Origin: an uncultured Alistipes sp.
GTDB lineage: Bacteria; Bacteroidota; Bacteroidia; Bacteroidales; Rikenellaceae
Reading direction: 5' to 3'
Assembly: GCA_934754975.1 (NCBI GenBank)
Contig: CAKVKI010000169.1
Span: 1-5,820, forward strand
Length of the DNA: 5,820 nt
Part shown: positions 1-5,215 of the stretch, piece after piece
How the letters are laid out: every line of letters starts with the position of its first letter
How positions within the stretch are numbered: the stretch's first letter is position 1
Made by a program: the position numbers and the translations under genes
Notes under the pieces: generated by a model
Seen by the model: the letters and a program-made list of their open reading frames with translations, nothing else
Databases searched by the model: none
What the model was told of the DNA's origin: nothing

Positions 1-625
1 TCACGGCAGCTTCGCTGGCATCGAGTATTCCCGAACCTTTAAATCCCGTCAAATTGCGTCCTTCACTGAGCCGAAACCTGGTGAATTCTCTTTCTACGGT
101 GTTTGGGTTGTGGTATTTCGGATAGAGAATCCGCACGGTCCGATACCATGCATATTCGACTGCTTCTGCATAGCCTGGTGTCAATCTGTATTTCGATGAA
201 TTTTTGAGTTCGTTGTAGTACTTCAAGGCGCAAGAGGTTTCGTACCATGGTTCCGGAGCTGTCTTAGGAAATCTTCTGTCGGGTAATTCTATTCGGTTAT
301 GATCGTATCCTATACCTCCGCCCGTACTGAATCCTACGGTGTGTTTAATGTAATCGGCATATGTGAGAATCAAAATACCGTGACTATCGCTGTATTCTTC
401 TTTACATTGGCTGCAATAGTTTTGCCAGCCACCATTTAAAGAGAATCTACATTTAGGATTTGTACATTCCCAATGGAATGTTCCCGCTCTCGTTGCGACA
501 TCGTCATCCGGAACAGTCCGATTGACGGTCAGATCATCATTACTGCAATTGCTCAAAAGCAATCCACTACCTGCAACCATAAAGGCTACGAAGAAGCTTT
601 TTCGGAATACCAAAAGTTTTTTCAT
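1..625 (-). CDS. Putative zinc-ribbon lipoprotein, 3' end beyond window
   Basis: I do not recognise the family. The reverse-strand frame is open from the ATG at 625-623 to the window edge (208 codons, no stop), so the C-terminus is missing. The N-terminus is a lipoprotein signal: basic start with Lys2, Lys3, Arg8 and Lys9, a hydrophobic core at about 11-24, and lipobox LSNC with Cys27 as the lipidated residue. The following SNDD is acidic, loosely like the surface-export signal of Bacteroidota lipoproteins, so outer-membrane and perhaps surface location is inferred. Residues 54-74 hold Cys54-x4-Cys59 and Cys71-x2-Cys74, a spacing that fits a small zinc ribbon. The rest (about 80-208) is rich in Tyr, Arg and Trp with no motif I can name. 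Codons such as AGA, ATA, GGA, TTA and TCA are used freely, unlike in the neighbouring large genes, which suggests horizontal acquisition. No Shine-Dalgarno motif precedes the start. The gene is divergent from the barrel gene at 917. Confidence 0.8.
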   Translation of the reverse strand, partial: MKKLLVFRKSFFVAFMVAGSGLLLSNCSNDDLTVNRTVPDDDVATRAGTFHWECTNPKCRFSLNGGWQNYCSQCKEEYSDSHGILILTYADYIKHTVGFSTGGGIGYDHNRIELPDRRFPKTAPEPWYETSCALKYYNELKNSSKYRLTPGYAEAVEYAWYRTVRILYPKYHNPNTVEREFTRFRLSEGRNLTGFKGSGILDASEAAV

Positions 626-655
626 AGGAAATAAGTGTAAGTGGGTGGTGAATAT

Positions 656-686
656 TATGCAAGCTATTCATTAGCTTTATATGCAA
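656..686. repeat. Nested direct and inverted repeat, possible operator
   Basis: TATGCAA occurs at 656-662 and again at 680-686, 24 bases apart. Between them lies the inverted repeat AAGCTA (661-666) / TAGCTT (672-677) with a 5-base spacer. The block sits 31 to 61 bases upstream of the lipoprotein start, over its candidate promoter, so a regulator site is possible. The surroundings are AT-rich, which makes chance repeats more likely. Confidence 0.3.
659..686 (-). promoter_or_regulatory. Weak candidate promoter for the lipoprotein gene
   Basis: Read on the minus strand, TAGCTTGC at 666-659 partly fits the Bacteroides -7 box TAnnTTTG. A TTG at 686-684 could be the -33 element, but the 17-base spacer is shorter than the usual 19-21. 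It would start transcription near 655 and leave a leader of about 30 bases. The same stretch carries a 7-base direct repeat and an inverted repeat, described separately. Confidence 0.3.
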
Positions 687-865
687 TATAATAAAATAAA
701 TTGAAATTAACTAATAATAAATTGATTTTTTTGATTATTACATTGCTGCTGAATTGTCGTAAATATAAATCCCCGCCGTTCCGCTTCCCCTTTTTTCGAA
801 CCGGCCTTTTTGGCGTCAAACACCGTCGGTCCAAACATTGCCGCCGCAAGCGCTTCGGTTTTTTA
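687..865. other. Intergenic region with composition break near 768
   Basis: From about 650 to 765 the sequence is strongly AT-rich; from about 768 to 858 it turns GC-rich. The break may mark the edge of an acquired segment carrying the lipoprotein gene. At the right end, CCG-C-AA (844-849) can pair with TTCGG (854-858) around a small loop and is followed by six T (859-864). That is a poor terminator-like element just ahead of the barrel-gene promoter. A 61-codon reverse-strand open frame here (849-664) shows no protein-like features, and I do not call it a gene. Confidence 0.45.
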
Positions 866-895
866 TTGGTAAGGTGACAAAATTAGTTATATTTG
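866..895 (+). promoter_or_regulatory. Bacteroidota promoter of the barrel gene
   Basis: An exact -7 box TATATTTG (consensus TAnnTTTG) lies at 888-895. A TTG at 866-868 matches the core of the -33 TTTG element, with a 19-base spacer, inside the published 19-21 range. Transcription should begin near 899, giving a leader of about 18 bases before the ATG at 917. The box overlaps a possible TTG start at 893, which decides against that start. Confidence 0.7.
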
Positions 896-916
896 TATTC
901 CGAAAAGTCACTGTGC

Positions 917-3343
917 ATGATCCCGAAATACGGTTGCCTGCTGGTCGGCCTGCTCACCGTATGCGGTGCCGCAGCCCAGCATCCCGATGACGAATATTAC
1001 CCCTATGCCGCCCGGCAGGAGGAGCGTACGCCGCTTCTGCTGACCGACTCGACGCTGTTTTACCGCGCCGTGCAGACGACTCCCGATCTCTATGCCGAAC
1101 ATACCGCCTTCAACCTGCCTTATGTCCCCGTGAAACGCCGGGGCCTGAATTACCGCGACGAATCCGTCTCGGTAGGGGGCGTGCCGCTTTCGTCGCGTTA
1201 TTTCGGGGCGATGCGCCTGTTGGGGGCCGATGAAGTCCGCTATGGAGGCCTTGCCGCGGCGGACGGCGTGACGGGCGGTCTCGGCGGCCTGCGTTTGTTC
1301 CGTTTTGCAGATGATTACCCGCAGGCGTCGCGCTATGCCGCCGTCAGTTTTACGGACCGCAACTATCTGGCCGGGGTGCGGTTGTCCGTCACCGAACCGC
1401 TCGGCCGCGGATGGAGCGGTACGGCGGCTCTCGACGCCCGTACAGGGCGCGACATGCACGTCGAAGGCGTCTTCACCAATGCGCTGACTGCGAGCCTGCG
1501 CGCCGCGAAGCGGTTCGGCGACGATCACAACCTGAGCCTGACGCTCATCGTTCCGCCCTCGGTCCGGGGTACGCGTCTCTCCTCGACCGAAGAGGCGTTC
1601 CGGCTTACGGGCGACCGGCTCTATAACCCCGCATGGGGATTCCAGCACGGCAAGGTTCGCAATTCGCGTGTGCGGCGGGAGTTCGTGCCGCTGGCGGTCG
1701 TCTCCTACCGGGTGCCGGTTTCGCAATCGACATCGCTTGCCGCCGATTTCGCTGCGGAATACGGCATGCGCAAATACAGTGCGCTGGGATGGTACGACGC
1801 CCGTACGCCGATGCCCGACAACTACCGCTACTTGCCCGGTTATACCGGCGACCGCGAGACCGAACAGGCGTGGCGGGCGAATGATGCGCGCTACACGCAG
1901 ATCGACTGGGACGAACTGATCGCCCAGAACCGCATGGCGGCGGGCCATGCCGTCTATGCCCTCGAAGACCGCGCCGAGCGGCTCGGCGACCTGGGCTTCA
2001 GCGCCCTGTTTACGACCGTGATCGACGCCCGGCTTACACTGCGTTACGGGCTGGTTTTCCGCCGTGTGCAGTCGCGTAATTACAAGCAGATGCGCGACCT
2101 GCTGGGTGCCGAGTATATTACCGACATCGACCAGTATCTGGTGGACGACGATACCTACAGCAACCTTCTGCAGAATGACCTGCGGCATCCCGGCCGCACG
2201 ATCCGCAAGGGCGGCAGGTTCGGCTACGATTATGCACTGAAGACAGGCCGGACCGACGTGCGGCTGCATGCCGAATACCGCTCCGACCGTTTCCGTGGCG
2301 ATCTTGCCCTTTCGCTGGGCGCAGCCGCAGTCTGCCGCCGCGGGTATTACGAAAAGGAGCTTTTCCCCGGCGCGCAGTCGTACGGCCGTTCGCGCCGGGT
2401 GAAATTTACGCCCTATACCTTCAAGGCGACCGCCGGCTGGGCCTTCTCGCCCCGTAGTTACCTCGAAGCGTCGGCTGCCGCAGAAGCCGTGCTGCCCGAC
2501 GCTGAGGACCTTTTTTACCAGCCGCAGTATAACAACCGCGTCATCGACGATCCCGGTCCCGAACGCCGTTATGCCGCCGAAATCAATTACAGCCGGACGG
2601 GGGAAACGCTGACCTTGCGGCTTTCGGCCTATCTCTTGGCTACCTTCGGCGGCGTCGAAACCCGCCGTTACTACGACGACATGGCGGGCGTGTTCTGCGA
2701 CATGGCCGCGACGGGTATCGGACGCATGGCCTGCGGCGTCGAAGCCGCCGCCGACATCCGGCTGTCCTACCGCTGGAACCTGTCGCTCGCCGCATCGGCG
2801 GGGCGATACAAATTTATCCGCAATCCGCGGATAACCGTGATTTCCGACGTCGATAATTCGGTCGTGGACGCCCGTGCCGTGAGCCACCTGAACGGTTGTA
2901 CGCCCGGCGGCGCGCCGCAGCTGACGGCCTGCGCCGAATTGGGCTACTTCGGTCCGAGAGGGTGGGGATTCAAAACGTCGGCGGGGTACGCCGGCGCGCG
3001 TTATGTCGAACCGTCGCTGCTGCGGCGCACCGAGCGGATCGCCCGGCAGGGCGGCACGACACAGGAGGTGTTCGACGCCTTCACCCGTCAGCAGCGGCTC
3101 GGCGATGCCTTTACCCTCGACGCCGCGCTTTTCAAAACTTTCTGGTTCGATCGTTCGCGGCTGACGGCGTCGCTGATTCTGCGCAACCTGCCGGGCAGCA
3201 GCGATACCGTTTACAGCGCTTACGAGTCGCAGCGCGTGCGCCGCATCCGTTCGGGAGACACGCTTTACTATACGCCCCATGCGACGCGCCTCACCTATGC
3301 CTATCCCCGTTCGTTCTATCTTACAGTCTCTTACCGATTTTGA
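917..3343 (+). CDS. Outer-membrane beta-barrel, TonB-receptor-like, short N-terminus
   Basis: This 808-residue protein is probably an outer-membrane beta-barrel of the Bacteroidota TonB-dependent receptor superfamily. Residues 1-20 are a signal peptide (Lys4, hydrophobic 7-15, AAA before Gln21). The segment around 50-125 resembles the second half of a receptor plug: an RGLNY turn near 75, VGGVPL near 86-91, and a glycine-rich GGLGG near 120-124. Motifs I recall from large Bacteroidota receptors of this subgroup follow: YNPAWGFQHGK (236-246), WYDARTPMPDNYRYLPGY (292-309) and QIDWDELIAQN (328-338). The rest is alternating aromatic and polar strands, and the protein ends in Tyr-Arg-Phe, the usual C-terminal barrel signal. 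Relatives usually begin with a carboxypeptidase-regulatory-like domain and an intact plug; both that domain and a recognisable TonB box are missing. No SusD-like partner is adjacent, and the substrate is unknown. I prefer the ATG at 917 over the upstream TTG at 893 because it starts the signal peptide and the TTG lies inside the promoter. Confidence 0.85.
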   Translation: MIPKYGCLLVGLLTVCGAAAQHPDDEYYPYAARQEERTPLLLTDSTLFYRAVQTTPDLYAEHTAFNLPYVPVKRRGLNYRDESVSVGGVPLSSRYFGAMRLLGADEVRYGGLAAADGVTGGLGGLRLFRFADDYPQASRYAAVSFTDRNYLAGVRLSVTEPLGRGWSGTAALDARTGRDMHVEGVFTNALTASLRAAKRFGDDHNLSLTLIVPPSVRGTRLSSTEEAFRLTGDRLYNPAWGFQHGKVRNSRVRREFVPLAVVSYRVPVSQSTSLAADFAAEYGMRKYSALGWYDARTPMPDNYRYLPGYTGDRETEQAWRANDARYTQIDWDELIAQNRMAAGHAVYALEDRAERLGDLGFSALFTTVIDARLTLRYGLVFRRVQSRNYKQMRDLLGAEYITDIDQYLVDDDTYSNLLQNDLRHPGRTIRKGGRFGYDYALKTGRTDVRLHAEYRSDRFRGDLALSLGAAAVCRRGYYEKELFPGAQSYGRSRRVKFTPYTFKATAGWAFSPRSYLEASAAAEAVLPDAEDLFYQPQYNNRVIDDPGPERRYAAEINYSRTGETLTLRLSAYLLATFGGVETRRYYDDMAGVFCDMAATGIGRMACGVEAAADIRLSYRWNLSLAASAGRYKFIRNPRITVISDVDNSVVDARAVSHLNGCTPGGAPQLTACAELGYFGPRGWGFKTSAGYAGARYVEPSLLRRTERIARQGGTTQEVFDAFTRQQRLGDAFTLDAALFKTFWFDRSRLTASLILRNLPGSSDTVYSAYESQRVRRIRSGDTLYYTPHATRLTYAYPRSFYLTVSYRF

Positions 3344-3352
3344 CCTGTAAGT

Positions 3353-3373
3353 AAAAAAATGCCCGATTTTTTT
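3353..3373. repeat. A/T inverted repeat between barrel gene and ald
   Basis: AAAAAAAT (3353-3360) and ATTTTTTT (3366-3373) form a perfect 8-base-pair arm pair around a GCCCG loop, 9 bases after the barrel-gene stop. It could be a weak bidirectional terminator because the right arm is itself a T tract. An all-A/T stem is thermodynamically poor, so termination is uncertain. The right arm overlaps the -33 element proposed for ald. Confidence 0.4.
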
Positions 3374-3401
3374 GGATTTCAGTATGGAATTCGTAACTTA
3401 A
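3371..3401 (+). promoter_or_regulatory. Candidate promoter of ald
   Basis: TTTG at 3371-3374 matches the Bacteroides -33 element exactly. After a 19-base spacer, TAACTTAA at 3394-3401 fits the TAnnTT half of the -7 box but not its final TG. Transcription would begin near 3405, leaving about 30 bases of A-rich leader before the ald start at 3435. The leader has no Shine-Dalgarno motif. Confidence 0.55.
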
Positions 3402-3434
3402 AGGTCGAAAAACCCATTAAAACTTCAAAAATCC

Positions 3435-4541
3435 ATGATTATCGGTATTCCAAAAGAGATCAAGAACAACGAGAACCGCGTTGCTCTTACCCCCTCGGGC
3501 GCTCAGGAGCTGACCAAACGGGGGCACAAGGTTTATGTGCAGGCTTCGGCCGGTGTGAACAGCGGTTTTGCCGATGATGCCTATACGGCGGTCGGGGCGG
3601 AGATGCTTCCCACGATCGAAGATGTCTATGCCCGCGCCGAAATGATTATCAAAGTCAAGGAGCCGATTGCTCCCGAGTATAAACTGATCCGCAGGGACCA
3701 GCTGGTTTTCACCTTCTTCCACTTCGCCAGCAGCGAACCCCTCACCCGCGCCATGATCGACAGCGGGGCGGTGTGCTGCGCCTACGAGACCGTCGAACGG
3801 GCCGACCGCTCCCTGCCGCTGCTGATTCCGATGTCCGAAGTCGCGGGCCGCATGGCCACGCAGGAGGGCCGCTACTTCCTTGAAAAACCCCGCGGCGGCA
3901 AGGGCATCCTGCTGGGCGGCGTTCCGGGAGTGAAACCCGCGAAGGTTTTTGTCATCGGCGCAGGTGTGGTCGGTACGGCCGCGGCGCGTACGGCCGCCGG
4001 AACGGGGGCCGACGTCACGATCTGCGATATTTCGCTGCAGCGTCTCACCTACCTGGCCGACGTGATGCCCAAGAACGTCAAAACCTTGATGTCTTCGGAA
4101 TACAACATCCGGGAGGAACTCAGGCACGCCGACCTGGTCGTCGGTTCGGTGCTGATTCCGGGCGCCAAAGCCCCGAAGCTCGTCACGCGCGATATGCTGA
4201 AGGAGATGGAACCCGGCACGGTGATGGTCGATGTAGCCATCGACCAGGGCGGATGCTTCGAGACATCGCGGCCTACGACGCACGAAGATCCCGTTTATTA
4301 TGTAGACGGTATCCTGCACTACTGCGTGGCCAATATTCCGGGCGCAGTGCCCTATACCTCGACGCTGGCGCTCACCAATGCGACGCTTCCCTACGCCATC
4401 CAGCTGGCCGACAAGGGGTGGCGGCGGGCCTGCCGGGAGAACCGCGAACTCGAACTGGGACTCAACATCGTGCAGGGCAAGGTGGTTTACGAGTCCGTCG
4501 CCGAAGCATGGGGACTCGAATACGAGCCGCTGACGCTGTAG
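3435..4541 (+). CDS. ald: Alanine dehydrogenase
   Basis: This cytoplasmic enzyme converts L-alanine and NAD+ reversibly to pyruvate, ammonium and NADH, linking alanine use or synthesis to central metabolism; family members are usually hexamers. The protein has 368 residues, the normal length. The start [18 protein letters not shown] carries Arg15. Lys75 (in KVKEP), His96 (in FFHFASS) and Asp270 (in VAIDQGG) sit at the catalytic and pyruvate-binding positions known from the Bacillus and Mycobacterium enzymes. The nucleotide-binding fold shows the glycine loop GAGVVG (175-180) and Asp198 at the end of the second strand, as expected for NAD rather than NADP. The signature [20 protein letters not shown] lies at 299-318. 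All key residues are present, so the enzyme should be active. Related transhydrogenase alpha subunits share the fold but have extra domains that are absent here. The gene stands alone with its own candidate promoter; the barrel gene is 91 bases upstream. Confidence 0.97.
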   Translation: MIIGIPKEIKNNENRVALTPSGAQELTKRGHKVYVQASAGVNSGFADDAYTAVGAEMLPTIEDVYARAEMIIKVKEPIAPEYKLIRRDQLVFTFFHFASSEPLTRAMIDSGAVCCAYETVERADRSLPLLIPMSEVAGRMATQEGRYFLEKPRGGKGILLGGVPGVKPAKVFVIGAGVVGTAAARTAAGTGADVTICDISLQRLTYLADVMPKNVKTLMSSEYNIREELRHADLVVGSVLIPGAKAPKLVTRDMLKEMEPGTVMVDVAIDQGGCFETSRPTTHEDPVYYVDGILHYCVANIPGAVPYTSTLALTNATLPYAIQLADKGWRRACRENRELELGLNIVQGKVVYESVAEAWGLEYEPLTL

Positions 4542-4832
4542 TTTCCGCGGGAATATAGGCCGCGCAACTTCAGCAGCGCGTGATTTCAGCCGTGCAATTT
4601 CTGCCGCAAAGTCCCTCTGCGAGACCGTTGTAGCGGGATTTTCGCCGCGAGATTTCTGTTGCCGGATTTCCGCTGTACAACTCACTTCGTGCAGCGGTCC
4701 CGCCGCATCCGGCCGCTCTGTACGCCGTGTGCAGAGCGTCGGTTCGCACGGCGCACGCAGTTCACGGCCCCTGCGATCCGGGAGGACCCGAACGCCGTTT
4801 GTGCGGCGGGCCGATTCGGACGGCGGTGCAAT
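4542..4832. other. Gene-free stretch after ald
   Basis: No convincing gene lies here. Open frames crossing it (for example one starting at 4659 and one at 4729, both plus strand) give Arg-, Ser- and Pro-rich translations of low complexity, typical of GC-rich noncoding DNA. The left third is the degenerate repeat at 4559-4671. Further right, CGCTCTG (4714-4720) can pair with CAGAGCG (4732-4738) around an 11-base loop. If ald transcription continues to the terminator at 4850-4877, this stretch would be a 3' untranslated region of about 310 bases. A small RNA is possible but not supported by any recognised family. Confidence 0.5.
4559..4671. repeat. Degenerate tandem repeat, units of about 14-16 bases
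   Basis: Eight consecutive units begin with GC and most end in a TTTC-like run. The clearest are GCCGCGCAACTTCA (4559-4572), GCAGCGCGTGATTTCA (4573-4588), GCCGTGCAATTTCT (4589-4602) and GCCGCGAGATTTCT (4644-4657). Unit lengths in order are 14, 16, 14, 16, 14, 11, 17 and 11. The junction TTTCnGC recurs, while units four and five are strongly eroded. This looks like an old tandem expansion in noncoding DNA. It has no palindromic repeat plus unique spacer structure, so it is not a CRISPR array. Confidence 0.5.
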
Positions 4833-4840
4833 TATATTTG
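4833..4840 (+). promoter_or_regulatory. Upstream TATATTTG -7 box, before the terminator
   Basis: This is an exact match to TAnnTTTG, identical to the boxes at 888-895 and 4883-4890. No TTTG or TTG lies at the usual 19-21-base spacing; the nearest TTTG (4798-4801) is 31 bases upstream. If used, it would start RNA near 4844, only about six bases before the terminator hairpin. It would then make either a tiny terminated RNA or readthrough into the operon. Confidence 0.4.
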
Positions 4841-4849
4841 TCCGAAGAT

Positions 4850-4877
4850 ACGGAGAAGCCCTGCTTCTCCGTTTTTT
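4850..4877 (+). terminator. Strong intrinsic terminator
   Basis: CGGAGAAGC (4851-4859) pairs perfectly with GCTTCTCCG (4863-4871) around the loop CCT. An extra A-T pair (4850/4872) extends the stem, and six T follow (4872-4877). This is a textbook plus-strand intrinsic terminator. It ends 17 bases before the small membrane-protein gene, so it either closes the ald transcript or attenuates upstream transcription into the operon. Confidence 0.85.
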
Positions 4878-4882
4878 ATGCG

Positions 4883-4890
4883 TATATTTG
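4883..4890 (+). promoter_or_regulatory. -7 box abutting the operon start codon
   Basis: An exact TATATTTG box ends four bases before the ATG at 4895. With the Bacteroides geometry, transcription would begin at about 4893-4898, on or next to the start codon, predicting a leaderless mRNA. The -33 element is weak: CCTG at 4860-4863, in the hairpin loop and right arm of the terminator, with a 19-base spacer. Confidence 0.6.
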
Positions 4891-4894
4891 AACG

Positions 4895-5215
4895 ATGATC
4901 CGCAAACTCCTGCTCATACTCCGTTTTTACTACTCGGCCATGTTCTTTTTCTGCACGGCGGTGAGTTTGGCGCTGGCGTGGCTGGTCAAGGCAAACGGTC
5001 CGGGGATCATTCCGATGTGTATGCTCGGCAAAGCGGCGGTTTATCCGCTGTATCTCTATGTCTGGATCATACAGCGTTTCGGCGACGAATTTTTCTATTA
5101 CCGCAATCTGGGCGTCCGGCGGCGCGAATTATTGGGCGTAAGCTGCGCCGCGGACTTTGTCCTGTGTTATGCATTGTTGAAACTGACGGCCCTGTTCCTG
5201 TATGAACCCCTCTGA
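4895..5215 (+). CDS. Small three-helix membrane protein, putative ABC partner
   Basis: I do not recognise a named family. The 106-residue protein has three likely membrane helices at about 5-31, 37-60 and 80-103. Between helices two and three lies a short basic loop (61-79) containing FYYRNLGVRRREL. Positive charges (Arg3, Lys4, Arg75-77) predict a cytoplasmic N-terminus, a cytoplasmic loop and an outside C-terminus. The loop resembles the LG-x-x-R-R-x-L pattern at ATPase-contacting segments of ABC permeases such as FtsX- or MacB-type proteins. This is a by-eye similarity, not a proven homology. The gene overlaps the following ATPase gene by 14 bases in another frame, which implies translational coupling, so I infer that it is the membrane half of a small ABC complex. 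It is much shorter than normal permeases (usually five or more helices per half). The ATG at 4895 directly follows a -7 box and opens the N-terminal basic-hydrophobic segment. Confidence 0.8.
   Translation: MIRKLLLILRFYYSAMFFFCTAVSLALAWLVKANGPGIIPMCMLGKAAVYPLYLYVWIIQRFGDEFFYYRNLGVRRRELLGVSCAADFVLCYALLKLTALFLYEPL

Noticed and set aside
664..849. 61-codon minus-strand open frame in the divergent intergenic region
   Set aside because: The translation is a basic segment followed by low-complexity Asn/Ile/Leu from AT-rich DNA, with no promoter or protein-like feature.
844..864. Strong terminator upstream of the barrel promoter
   Set aside because: The stem needs a bulge and a tight loop and is only about five pairs. 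I mention it as terminator-like only.
893..916. TTG at 893 as start of the barrel protein
   Set aside because: It lies inside the -7 box TATATTTG and upstream of the expected transcription start. The ATG at 917 begins a proper signal peptide.
908..3280. 790-codon open frame on the minus strand opposite the barrel gene
   Set aside because: It is codon-aligned with the barrel gene, so it stays open only because that gene avoids TTA, CTA and TCA. The translation has no recognisable domain, while the plus strand has a signal peptide, family motifs and a C-terminal Phe.
4559..4671. CRISPR array
   Set aside because: Units are only 11-17 bases, contiguous, degenerate and without unique spacers.
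3417..4685. 422-codon minus-strand open frame opposite ald
   Set aside because: It has the same codon-aligned antisense origin; ald on the plus strand is unambiguous, with all catalytic residues.
4659..4898. 79-codon plus-strand open frame between ald and the operon
   Set aside because: It is Arg- and Pro-rich low-complexity translation that runs through the terminator hairpin and T tract, so it is unlikely to be expressed.
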